From Haemophilus haemolyticus_L (GTDB taxonomy: Bacteria > Pseudomonadota > Gammaproteobacteria > Enterobacterales > Pasteurellaceae): 64,000 nt of DNA. Position numbers and translations under genes: made by a program. The notes beneath the pieces were generated by a model. That model did not search any database. It worked only from the letters and a program-made list of their open reading frames with translations, and was not told the origin of the DNA. The stretch is taken from the NCBI RefSeq assembly GCF_003490595.1, contig NZ_QQGY01000005.1:1-64000 (forward strand), in the 5' to 3' direction. Shown in pieces: positions 44,478 through 53,315 of this stretch. Each line of letters starts with the position of its first letter. Within the stretch, counting starts at the first letter, position 1.

Positions 44478-45044
44478 TTAAAAAGTGAAAACACCGTGCT
44501 CATAAAGCAAGCTAATACCAATTCCAATCAGCACTATTCCACCAAAAATCTCCGCTTTTGATCTAAATTTTTGCCCAAGAAAATGACCGCTCTTTACGCC
44601 GAATAATGAAACGATAAAAGTAGTCAGTGCAATAATTACCATAGCCGAAAAAATATCGACAGAAAGAAAAGCAAAAGATATGCCAATTGCTAAGGCATCC
44701 ACACTCGTAGCTAAACCCAAAGTCAATAAACGTTTCAAATTTATAGATGGCTCTACACTTGCTTCGGAATCAGCATTTAATCCCTCACGCACCATATTAA
44801 TGCCAATTAATGCAAGTAAAACAAAACCAATCCAATGATCCCAATCTTGAATCATTGAACTGAATTGCAAGCCTACAAAAAAACCTATTGCAGGCATGAT
44901 ACCTTGGAAAAACCCAAAACAGAGAGAAATATAAAGAGCGTGTTTGCAACGAAAAGATCTTAATGCAGCACCTTTAGAAATGGATACAGCAAAAGCATCC
45001 ATTGATAAGCCCAGTGCAATAATACAAAATGTATAAAAGCTCAT
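44478..45044 (-). CDS. mntP: Manganese exporter MntP
   Basis: This 188-residue inner-membrane protein has six helices. The two half-repeats carry the conserved acidic segments GLSMDAFAVS and GLATSVDALAIG. It pumps Mn2+ out of the cell. It is 10 bp downstream of mnmE. No yybP-ykoY riboswitch is visible before it, since it is inside an operon. Confidence 0.92.
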   Translation of the reverse strand: MSFYTFCIIALGLSMDAFAVSISKGAALRSFRCKHALYISLCFGFFQGIMPAIGFFVGLQFSSMIQDWDHWIGFVLLALIGINMVREGLNADSEASVEPSINLKRLLTLGLATSVDALAIGISFAFLSVDIFSAMVIIALTTFIVSLFGVKSGHFLGQKFRSKAEIFGGIVLIGIGISLLYEHGVFTF

Positions 45045-45054
45045 AATTTAGAAA

Positions 45055-46413
45055 TTATTTTCCAATACAGAAAGAGCTAAAAATATTACCTAGCAAGTCA
45101 TCTGATGTGAATTCGCCTGTAATTTCACTCAAGTGAGCCTGTACTAAGCGTAATTCTTCCGCTAAAAGTTCTCCTGCATGAAATTCTGTAAGTTGAACCA
45201 AACCGATTTGCAAATGATCTGCGGCTTTCTCAAGTGCATCTAAATGCCGACGACGAGCTAAAAAGCCTCCTTCCATGCTTGTTTGGAAACCCATTGCTTG
45301 TTTCAAATGTTCACGTAAAAGTTGTACACCATCATGCGTTTGAGCGGAAAGACTAATTATTTGATAACCGGTCTCTTCGCTTTCACTTGCTTGTTCGCCA
45401 TTTAAATCAATTTTGTTTCGAACAATAGTGACAGGCAACGTTGTGGGTAATTTTGCTAAAAATTCTGACCGCACTTTGCTTAAATCTGCACTTTCAGGAT
45501 CGCTACTATCTAACATCAAAATAATACGATCGGCTTGTTCAATTTCCGTCCATGCGCGAGAAATGCCAATGCGCTCGACTTCATCGGTTGCATCCCGAAG
45601 ACCCGCGGTATCAATAATATGCAATGGCATGCCGTCGATATGAATATGCTCACGCAGTACATCACGCGTTGTACCCGCAATATCTGTAACGATAGCCGCT
45701 TCGCGACCAGCAAGCGCATTAAGCAAGCTCGATTTGCCTGCATTCGGACGACCAGCGATCACTACTTTCATACCTTCACGTAAAATAGAACCTTGTTTAG
45801 CTTCAGAGCGAACATCTTCTAACTGATTAATAATACCGCGTAAGTTTGCTTCAATTTTTCCATCCGCCAAGAAATCAATTTCTTCATCAGGAAAATCAAT
45901 GCTCGCTTCTACATAGGTGCGTAAGTAAATAACAGAATTAACTAATTCATTTACTTTCTTCGAAAATTCACCTTGCAAAGATTTTAATGCTGAGCGTGCT
46001 GCTTGTTCTGATGTTGCATCAATTAAATCCGCAATCGCTTCCGCTTGAGCAAGATCCAATTTATCATTCAAAAAAGCTTGTTCAGAAAACTCACCCGGTC
46101 TCGCCAAACGGATTCCGTCAATTTGCAAAATACGTTTGAGTAATAAATCTAATACAACCTGCCCACCGTGGCCTTGCAATTCCAGAACATCCTCACCAGT
46201 AAATGAATTTGGTGATTTGAAGTAAAGAGCAATCCCTTGATCTAAAACAGTGTCATCCGCATCCTTAAAAGGGAGATAATCAGCCATTCTTGGCTTAGGA
46301 CATTTCCCCAACACCGCTTGTGCAACTTCTGTTGCTAAAGGCCCAGAGACTCTTAAAATCCCAATACCACCACGACCTGGCGCAGTAGCTTGAGCAACGA
46401 TTGTTTCTTTCAT
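45055..46413 (-). CDS. mnmE: tRNA modification GTPase MnmE
   Basis: This 452-residue GTPase acts with MnmG to make the cmnm5U34 wobble modification. It has an N-terminal folate-binding domain, a G domain with GRPNAGKSSLLNALAGREA (about 223-241) and DIAGTTRD, and ends in the required CIGK, whose cysteine is catalytic. Upstream lies the tandem palindrome array that separates it from yidC. Confidence 0.97.
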   Translation of the reverse strand: MKETIVAQATAPGRGGIGILRVSGPLATEVAQAVLGKCPKPRMADYLPFKDADDTVLDQGIALYFKSPNSFTGEDVLELQGHGGQVVLDLLLKRILQIDGIRLARPGEFSEQAFLNDKLDLAQAEAIADLIDATSEQAARSALKSLQGEFSKKVNELVNSVIYLRTYVEASIDFPDEEIDFLADGKIEANLRGIINQLEDVRSEAKQGSILREGMKVVIAGRPNAGKSSLLNALAGREAAIVTDIAGTTRDVLREHIHIDGMPLHIIDTAGLRDATDEVERIGISRAWTEIEQADRIILMLDSSDPESADLSKVRSEFLAKLPTTLPVTIVRNKIDLNGEQASESEETGYQIISLSAQTHDGVQLLREHLKQAMGFQTSMEGGFLARRRHLDALEKAADHLQIGLVQLTEFHAGELLAEELRLVQAHLSEITGEFTSDDLLGNIFSSFCIGK

Positions 46414-46448
46414 ATAAAACCTATTATTGTCTGGGGGTAGATATGTTT

Positions 46449-46847
46449 CCTAGGGTAGGTATACCCTAGGTTCATCCCAGTGCTACCCCTTTGGGGTAGA
46501 GCTTGATGTTCCCTAAAGGGGAACTACTATCACTATAATTAACCGTGGGTATACCTACCCACGGTTGATTACCTAGGGCAAGTGCTATTACCTAGGGTAG
46601 GTATACCCTAGATTCATCCCAGTACTACCCCTTTGGGGTAGAGCTTGATGTTCCCTAAAGGGGAACTACTATCACTATAATTAACCGTGGGTATACTTAC
46701 CCACGGTTGATTGCCTAGGGCAAGTGCTATTACCTAGGGTAAGTATACCCTAGGTTCATTGCAGTGCTACCCCTTTGGGGTAGCGCTTGACGTTCCCCAA
46801 AGGGGAACTATTATAACTATAATTAACCGTGGGTATACTTACCCACG
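46449..46847. repeat. 142-bp tandem array of palindromes, 2.8 copies
   Basis: Units start at 46449, 46591 and 46733, exactly 142 bp apart. The third stops at 46847. Each unit carries four inverted repeats: CCTAGGGTA/TACCCTAGG, CTACCCC-TTT-GGGGTAG, GTTCCC-TAAA-GGGGAAC and CCGTGGGTA/TACCCACGG. The first and last share a central TATAC. CCTAGGG and CTATAATTAA linkers join them. Units differ by a few substitutions, some inside stems (for example CTAAAG to CCAAAG in the third). No open frame of note crosses the array. It lies between mnmE and the yidC terminator. Confidence 0.95.
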
Positions 46848-46854
46848 ACAGCAA

Positions 46855-46890
46855 AATAAAGAAAGGCACTATTCGTGCCTTTCTTTTTGC
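46855..46890 (-). terminator. Terminator of the rpmH-yidC operon
   Basis: AAAGAAAGGCAC (46858-46869) pairs with GTGCCTTTCTTT (46875-46886). It is 15 bp past the yidC stop and is followed on the minus strand by TATTTTGC. Confidence 0.85.
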
Positions 46891-46900
46891 CAGTTAGTGA

Positions 46901-48529
46901 CTATTTCTTACGGGAATGTAACCCTTTTTTCTCTAACCCTCGATAAATTAATTGCTGTTGTGCAATTGTAATTAAGTTAGAAACTAACCAGTACAACACT
47001 AAACCAGCAGGAAACCATAAGAAGAAGAACATAAAGACTAATGGCATAAAGTTCATCACTTTTTGCTGCATTGGATCAGCCACTGGCGTTGGCGACATTT
47101 TTTGCAACAAGAACATTGAGATACCCATTAAAATAGGGAAAATATAATAGGGATCTTGTGCTGATAAATCTTGAATCCAACCAAAGAATGGAGCATGGCG
47201 TAATTCAACAGCTTCCATAAATGTCCAATATAATGCGATGAAGATTGGCATTTGAAGAAGAATTGGTAAACAACCACCGAGTGGATTTACTTTTTCTTCT
47301 TTGTAAAGTTTCATCATTTCTTGGCTCATACGTTGACGATCATCACCAAAACGTTCACGCATTTCTTGCATTTTAGGTTGCAACATACGCATTTTAGCCA
47401 TTGATGTATATTGTGCTTTCGTAAGTGGATACAAAATTGCTTTCACAACGATTGTTACACAGATAATCGCTAAACCCCAGTTAGATACAATCCCTTGAAT
47501 AAAGGTTAATAACCAGAATAACGGTTTAGCAATAAACCAAGCCCAACCGTAATCAACGGTTAAATCTAAGTGATTTGCCACAGTAGCCATTTGATTTTGA
47601 AGTTTAGGGCCAGTCCATAATGAACTTGTAATCGTCTCTTGGCCACCAGCAGGAATAGTGACAACTGGGCCACGATAACCGATTGAAGCAACATTATTTT
47701 TAGTATCTGTAATTGTGTAAAGTTGATTATTTACATCTTGATTAGGAATCCAAGCAGATACGAAATAATGTTGTAATACTGCAACCCAACCAGCTTTAGT
47801 ATCAATAGAAAGATTATTATCCTTCATGTCACCAAAACTATATTTTTTATAGTTAGTTTCTGAAGAAGAATATGCGCCACCAGTATAAGTTGGCATTGCG
47901 ACATTACCAGAGCTTTCAACAATAGAATGTTTTAATTGACCATAAGGCTCAACTTCAATAGCTTGACCACTTTGGTTATCAATCTTGTAATCTACGCCTA
48001 AATCATAGCTACCACGTTTTAATACGAAGATTTTTTGATAAGTCACACCATCTTTTTCAAAGAGAAGAGGAACAGAAAGAGACGCTTGACCATCTGCTAA
48101 TTTAAAATTATCACCTTCAATTTGATATTGCGCACGACCAGAACGAGTATCGATACCGTTTTTACCAATTAAACCACTTTGTGCAATATACACATGTTCT
48201 TTGGTGTCTTTTAATAACTCAAATGGTGTTTTGGAATCCAATTCAGCATCATATTTTAATAATTCAGAACTAATTACATCACCGCCTAAAGTATCAACTT
48301 TCAAACGGAATACATCGTTTTCAAGGGTAATAATACGGCCATGAGTTTGAGAATCTGCTACGACTTGTGAATTAGAAGAAGGAGAACTTGCCGGAACATC
48401 AGAATTGGCAGTCATTGAAGTTGTTTGCTCAGTTGGCACCTGTGGATTTTTATCCAACTGCCATTGCTGATAAACAAGGAAAGAAATAAAAATTAGCGCT
48501 AACACTAATAGGCTACGTCTTGAGTCCAT
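46901..48529 (-). CDS. yidC: Membrane protein insertase YidC
   Basis: The 542-residue insertase has an N-terminal helix (residues 6-21), a large periplasmic P1 domain and five C-terminal helices. The conserved GWAWFIAKPLFWLL, NPLGGCLPILLQMPIF and a hydrophilic-groove arginine region (VVKAILYPLTKAQ) are visible. It inserts and folds inner-membrane proteins with or without Sec. It starts at the yidD stop with a 1-bp overlap. Confidence 0.97.
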   Translation of the reverse strand: MDSRRSLLVLALIFISFLVYQQWQLDKNPQVPTEQTTSMTANSDVPASSPSSNSQVVADSQTHGRIITLENDVFRLKVDTLGGDVISSELLKYDAELDSKTPFELLKDTKEHVYIAQSGLIGKNGIDTRSGRAQYQIEGDNFKLADGQASLSVPLLFEKDGVTYQKIFVLKRGSYDLGVDYKIDNQSGQAIEVEPYGQLKHSIVESSGNVAMPTYTGGAYSSSETNYKKYSFGDMKDNNLSIDTKAGWVAVLQHYFVSAWIPNQDVNNQLYTITDTKNNVASIGYRGPVVTIPAGGQETITSSLWTGPKLQNQMATVANHLDLTVDYGWAWFIAKPLFWLLTFIQGIVSNWGLAIICVTIVVKAILYPLTKAQYTSMAKMRMLQPKMQEMRERFGDDRQRMSQEMMKLYKEEKVNPLGGCLPILLQMPIFIALYWTFMEAVELRHAPFFGWIQDLSAQDPYYIFPILMGISMFLLQKMSPTPVADPMQQKVMNFMPLVFMFFFLWFPAGLVLYWLVSNLITIAQQQLIYRGLEKKGLHSRKK

Positions 48530-48789
48530 TATTTTTTCTCATCGTTATTATTGATTTTAGGTGGAACAGGATCGAATCCACCAGCGTTCAAGGGGTGACA
48601 TTTTAATACACGTTTTAGAGTAAGCCAACTACCTTTTAACAATCCATGTGTTTTTAACGCTTCAATGCCATAGCAAGAACAAGTAGGCACAAACCGACAA
48701 CGCGGTCCGATAAGAGGACTAATAACAACTTGATAGAAACGAATAAATCCAATTAAGATTTTTGCACCAAACGAATGTGTCGTTGCCAT
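48529..48789 (-). CDS. yidD: Membrane protein insertion efficiency factor YidD
   Basis: The 86-residue protein has FYQVVISPLIGPRCRF, TCSCYGIEALKTHG and a C-terminal HPLNAGGFDPVP. These are the three conserved blocks of the family, with three cysteines. It overlaps rnpA by 37 bp, the normal arrangement. Confidence 0.94.
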   Translation of the reverse strand: MATTHSFGAKILIGFIRFYQVVISPLIGPRCRFVPTCSCYGIEALKTHGLLKGSWLTLKRVLKCHPLNAGGFDPVPPKINNNDEKK

Positions 48790-49112
48790 AATTTTTCTAA
48801 GATTTGCACAAAAGAGCTATTATCAAGCTTACCAATACCACCTTTTGCAACAAAAACAAAATCACATGCGGGTAAACGATGTTGCGATAAACGAAAGCTT
48901 TCTCGCACTAAGCGTTTAATACGATTACGATCATGGGCTCGTTTTAAATGTTTTTTAGCGACAGTCAAACCTAAGCGAGGATGCTCAAGATTATTTTTTC
49001 TGGCAAGGATGGTTATTTCTGGAGTGCTACCTCTGAACGGTTGTTCGAAGACATTTTTGAATTGAACGGGAGTTAACAAACGTAACTCCCTTGAAAAGTT
49101 CAGCTTAACCAC
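48753..49112 (-). CDS. rnpA: Ribonuclease P protein component
   Basis: This 119-residue basic protein pairs with the RNase P RNA to mature tRNA 5' ends. The RNR motif is present in KRAHDRNRIKRLVRESFR (about residues 54-71). It follows rpmH by 12 bp in the universal rpmH-rnpA order. Confidence 0.96.
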   Translation of the reverse strand: MVKLNFSRELRLLTPVQFKNVFEQPFRGSTPEITILARKNNLEHPRLGLTVAKKHLKRAHDRNRIKRLVRESFRLSQHRLPACDFVFVAKGGIGKLDNSSFVQILEKLWQRHIRLVQKS

Positions 49113-49124
49113 TAAGAACGGTGA

Positions 49125-49259
49125 TTATGCAGATAAACTTTTACGACCTTTAGCACGACGACGCGCTAAAACTTGACGGCCATTTTTAGTTGCCATACGA
49201 GCACGGAAACCGTGAGTACGACTACGTTTTAATACAGAAGGTTGAAATGTACGTTTCAT
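49125..49259 (-). CDS. rpmH: 50S ribosomal protein L34
   Basis: The 44-residue very basic protein begins [20 protein letters not shown] and ends KGRKSLSA. It is divergent from dnaA with 254 bp between them, the classical rpmH-dnaA junction. No cluster of DnaA boxes is seen in that gap. Confidence 0.97.
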
Positions 49260-49513
49260 TGTAATCTACCTAAATCCAGATTATGAGTTAATAAAAATAG
49301 AGCGCAATTCTAATCATAAAATACGCGTTCGTCAAATAAGAAACGGAAATTTTTCGGGAAAAACTCTCGGACTTCCAAAATCGGGGGGATTATACGGATT
49401 TTTGTATAAATCTCAAGCCGATTTTTTAGAAGATTTTTCCACGCATTTATTGTAAAATCTCCACCAATTTTTACCGCACTTTTCTCTATTACAAAAACAA
49501 CAAGGATCCTTTT

Positions 49514-50878
49514 GTGAATCTCTCAAATCTTTGGCAAAGTTGCCTGTTACAACTTCAAGATCAAGTTTCAGCCAGCGATCTTAGCACTTGGCTTCGTCCT
49601 TTACAGGCTGATGTGGTGGCGGATAATCACATTGTTTTATATGCTTCTAATATGTTTGTGAAAGGTTGGGTGGAAACTCATTATCTCGCACAAATCCAGC
49701 AAATTTGTCAAACACTTGCACAAAATCCTGAACTTCGCATTTCATTAAAAGAAGGGGTCAAGCCTGCACCTAAAGTAGTAGAAAGTGCACCAAGTGGCAA
49801 TCCTAAAACAGAAAGTGCGGTAGATTTTCAAGCTGAATCTAGTGCTTCAGTAAAATTTGAATCGCATCTCAATACTAAACACTTATTTGATAACTTTGTT
49901 GAAGGTAAATCGAACCAACTCGCACGCGCAGTCGGTCAAAAACTTGCTCAAGCTCCAGGCGAACCTTCGGCCAATCCTTTCTTTTTATATGGCGGTACAG
50001 GTTTAGGTAAAACCCACTTGTTACACGCCATTGGCAACGGCATTTTAGCCAATAAACCGAATGCCCGTGTGCTTTATATTCACGCAAATAACTTTATGCA
50101 ACATATGGTAAAAGCAGTGCGTGATAATAAAATGGATCAGTTCAAAAAATTCTATCGTTCTCTCGATGCGCTTTTAGTGGATGACATTCAATTTTTCGCT
50201 GAAAAAGAAAAAACTCAAGAAGAATTCTTCCATATATTCAATAACTTATTTGAGACTGGTCGCCAAATTATCTTAACGTCAGATCGTTACCCTAAAGAAA
50301 TTGAAAAAATTGAAGAACGTTTAAAATCACGTTTTGGCTGGGGCTTAACAACAGCCATTGAGCCGCCCGATCTTGAAACGCGTGTAGCAATTTTATTGAA
50401 AAAGGCGGAAGAACATAATATGAACTTGCCAGAAGAAGTTGCTTTCTTCATTGCTCAACGCTTGCGTACCAACGTGCGTGAACTCGAAGGGGCGTTAAAT
50501 CGAGTAAAAGCAATGCAAGACTTCAAAGGCGGTGACATTGATATTGATTTCGTGCGTGATACCTTGAAAGATATTTTGGCTCTACAAGAACGCTTGGTTA
50601 CCATTGAAAATATTCAAAAAGTGGTGGCTGAATATTATCGAATTAAGGTTTCAGATTTAAAATCAAAAAGTCGTGCACGTTCAGTGACTCGTCCTCGCCA
50701 AATTGCCATGGCATTAGCAAAAGAATTAACAAACCGCAGTTTGCCTGAAATCGGTCGCGCCTTTGATCGTGATCACACTACCGTATTAAACGCTTGCCGC
50801 GAAGTACCAAAATTCCGCGAGCAAGACAATAGCATTCAAGAAGATTGGGCGAATTTGATCCGCACTTTGTCCGCATAA
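49514..50878 (+). CDS. dnaA: Chromosomal replication initiator DnaA
   Basis: This 454-residue AAA+ initiator has Walker A GGTGLGKTHLLHAIGN, Walker B LLVDDIQFF, and the C-terminal DNA-binding signature FDRDHTTVLNACREV. The start is GTG 49514 after AAGGATCCTTTT. It is followed by dnaN after 12 bp. In this species the known origin is elsewhere, near gidA, so the gene is not beside oriC. Confidence 0.97.
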   Translation: MNLSNLWQSCLLQLQDQVSASDLSTWLRPLQADVVADNHIVLYASNMFVKGWVETHYLAQIQQICQTLAQNPELRISLKEGVKPAPKVVESAPSGNPKTESAVDFQAESSASVKFESHLNTKHLFDNFVEGKSNQLARAVGQKLAQAPGEPSANPFFLYGGTGLGKTHLLHAIGNGILANKPNARVLYIHANNFMQHMVKAVRDNKMDQFKKFYRSLDALLVDDIQFFAEKEKTQEEFFHIFNNLFETGRQIILTSDRYPKEIEKIEERLKSRFGWGLTTAIEPPDLETRVAILLKKAEEHNMNLPEEVAFFIAQRLRTNVRELEGALNRVKAMQDFKGGDIDIDFVRDTLKDILALQERLVTIENIQKVVAEYYRIKVSDLKSKSRARSVTRPRQIAMALAKELTNRSLPEIGRAFDRDHTTVLNACREVPKFREQDNSIQEDWANLIRTLSA

Positions 50879-50890
50879 AAGGAGAACGCA

Positions 50891-51991
50891 ATGCAATTTA
50901 GTATTTCAAGAGAAAATTTATTAAAACCGTTGCAACAAGTATGTGGCGTATTGAGTAGTCGCCCAAATATTCCAGTATTAAACAACGTCCTGTTGCAAAT
51001 TGAAGATAATCGATTGACTATCACGGGCACAGATTTGGAAGTCGAACTCTCTAGTCAAACTCAGCTTTCATCGTCCTCTGAAAATGGCACTTTTACGATT
51101 CCAGCAAAAAAATTCTTAGATATTTGCCGCACTTTATCTGATGATTCAGAAATCACGGTTACTTTTGAAGAATACCGTGCATTAGTGCAGTCTGGACGTA
51201 GCCGGTTTACACTAACAACTCAACCAGCAGAAGAATATCCCAACCTCACGGATTGGCAGTCTGAAGTAGATTTTGAATTACCGCAAAATACCTTTCGCCG
51301 TTTAATTGAAGCCACTCAATTTTCCATGGCAAACCAAGATGCGCGCTATTTCTTAAATGGTATGAAGTTTGAAACAGAAGGCAATTTATTGCGTACTGTG
51401 GCAACAGATGGCCATAGACTTGCGGTGTGCACCATCTCGCTTGAACAAGAATTACAAAATCATTCTGTGATTTTACCGCGTAAAGGCGTGTTAGAATTGG
51501 TTCGTTTATTAGAAACAAGCGATGAACCAGCACGTTTACAAATCGGCACCAACAATTTACGTATCCATTTAAAAAACATTGTATTTACATCAAAATTAAT
51601 TGATGGTCGTTTCCCTGACTATCGCCGAGTGTTGCCTCGTAATGCAACGAAAATTGTCGAAGGCAGCTGGGAAATTCTTAAACAAGCCTTTGTACGCGCG
51701 TCAATCTTATCGAATGAGCGCGTGCGTAGTGTGCGTTTAAACTTAAGCGAAAACCAACTAAAAATTACAGCCTCTAACACCGAGCATGAAGAAGCGGAAG
51801 AAATCGTTGATGTCAATTACAATGGCGAAGAATTAGAAGTGGGCTTTAATGTCACCTATATTCTTGATGTGCTAAATGCGCTTAAATGCAATCAAGTTCG
51901 CATGCGCTTAACTGATGCCTCTTCTAGTTGCTTAATTGAAAACTGCGAAGACAGCAGTAGCGAATATGTAATTATGCCAATGCGTTTATAA
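50891..51991 (+). CDS. dnaN: DNA polymerase III beta subunit (sliding clamp)
   Basis: This 366-residue protein forms the dimeric ring that tethers polymerase. It begins MQFSISRENLLKPLQQVCGV and ends with the conserved SEYVIMPMRL, part of the client-binding pocket. AAAGGAG precedes the ATG. It is 12 bp after dnaA and 1 bp before recF. Confidence 0.97.
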   Translation: MQFSISRENLLKPLQQVCGVLSSRPNIPVLNNVLLQIEDNRLTITGTDLEVELSSQTQLSSSSENGTFTIPAKKFLDICRTLSDDSEITVTFEEYRALVQSGRSRFTLTTQPAEEYPNLTDWQSEVDFELPQNTFRRLIEATQFSMANQDARYFLNGMKFETEGNLLRTVATDGHRLAVCTISLEQELQNHSVILPRKGVLELVRLLETSDEPARLQIGTNNLRIHLKNIVFTSKLIDGRFPDYRRVLPRNATKIVEGSWEILKQAFVRASILSNERVRSVRLNLSENQLKITASNTEHEEAEEIVDVNYNGEELEVGFNVTYILDVLNALKCNQVRMRLTDASSSCLIENCEDSSSEYVIMPMRL

Positions 51992-51992
51992 T

Positions 51993-53072
51993 ATGGCGAT
52001 TTCGCGTTTACTGGTCGAAAAATTTCGTAACTTAACAGCCGTGGATCTTGATTTTGATCCCGGCTTTAACTTTTTGGTCGGCAACAATGGCAGCGGGAAA
52101 ACAAGCTTATTAGAAGCCATTTTTTATCTTGGTCACGGACGCTCATTCAAAAGTGCGGTAACAAATCGCATCATTTCTTACGACGAACCTCACTTTACCT
52201 TATTTGGACAAATCCAAGAAAGCCAACATCAATGGTCTGTGGGATTACAAAAACTTCGTCAAGGCAACACGTTAGTAAAAATTAACGGAGAAGATGGCAA
52301 TAAAATTTCCGATCTTGCTCATCTTTTGCCAATGCAATTAATCACCCCAGAAGGCTTAACCTTACTGAATGGGGGGCCAAGTTATCGCCGAGCATTTTTG
52401 GATTGGGGACTTTTTCACCATCAAACAAGTTTTTATGCGGCTTGGAGCAACCTTAATCGATTACTCAAACAAAGAAATGCAGCACTTGCACAAAATCAGC
52501 CCTACTCCGCTATTAAAGTTTGGGATGTCGAGCTTGCCAAACTCGCTCATCAAGTGAGTCAATGGCGTGCCGAATATGCAGAAGCGCTACGCCCTGAAAT
52601 CGAGCAAACTTGCCAACTTTTCCTATCTGAATTAGAAATTAATGTCAGCTTTCATCAAGGATGGGAAAAAAATACGGATTACGCTGAGATTCTTGAGCAA
52701 AATTTTGAACGAGATCGTGCCTTAAATTACACATTTTCTGGCCCTCAAAAAGCTGATTTTCGTTTCAAAGCACAAGGGTTGCCAGTGGAAGATGTGCTTT
52801 CTCGTGGACAGCTTAAACTTTTAATGTGCGCATTAAGATTGGCTCAAGGCGAGCATTTAATGAAAGAAAAACAACGCCATTGTATTTTTTTGATCGATGA
52901 TTTTGCATCGGAATTGGATCAATATAAGCGAGCACTGTTGGCAGAACGATTACAACAAAGTGGCTCACAAGTGTTTGTTACAACCATTACTCAAGAACAA
53001 TTAAAAGAGATGCAAGTCGAAAACAGAAAAATGTTTTCAGTCGATAATGGAATCATTAAAACCTTAGATTAG
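51993..53072 (+). CDS. recF: RecF recombination mediator
   Basis: This 359-residue ABC-type ATPase helps load RecA at gaps. Walker A GNNGSGKTSLLEAIF (residues 30-44), the signature LSRGQLKLLMCALRLAQG and Walker B CIFLIDDFASELD are present. It ends the dnaA-dnaN-recF unit. gyrB does not follow. Instead comes the IgA1 protease gene. Confidence 0.96.
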   Translation: MAISRLLVEKFRNLTAVDLDFDPGFNFLVGNNGSGKTSLLEAIFYLGHGRSFKSAVTNRIISYDEPHFTLFGQIQESQHQWSVGLQKLRQGNTLVKINGEDGNKISDLAHLLPMQLITPEGLTLLNGGPSYRRAFLDWGLFHHQTSFYAAWSNLNRLLKQRNAALAQNQPYSAIKVWDVELAKLAHQVSQWRAEYAEALRPEIEQTCQLFLSELEINVSFHQGWEKNTDYAEILEQNFERDRALNYTFSGPQKADFRFKAQGLPVEDVLSRGQLKLLMCALRLAQGEHLMKEKQRHCIFLIDDFASELDQYKRALLAERLQQSGSQVFVTTITQEQLKEMQVENRKMFSVDNGIIKTLD

Positions 53073-53315
53073 CTCCCAAAGTGCGGTGAAAAATAATTGA
53101 ATTTTTAAAAGTTAGACATAATTGTCATTAGCCAGTAATTTATTGGTGAATATAATTCACTTTTTGAACAATTTATGGTAAATAACGCCCCTAAAATAAA
53201 ACTGGCAAATTAACACCACAACATATCACCAAGATTTGAATCACCTCATAGCTTTATATAAAAACTGTGTCCTATCAAATCTACTTTTTAAAATCAATTT
53301 ATAAGGACAGCCAAC

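Noticed and set aside
46449..46847. CRISPR array
   Set aside because: The units are near-identical over the full 142 bp, with no unique spacers and no cas genes nearby. They are tandem palindromes.
49260..49513. oriC in the rpmH-dnaA gap
   Set aside because: There is no cluster of TTATCCACA boxes and no AT-rich 13-mer array. The H. influenzae origin is known to be near gidA.
53073..53315. gyrB or another replication gene after recF
   Set aside because: The 243 bp hold only a USS and the iga leader. No coding frame is present.
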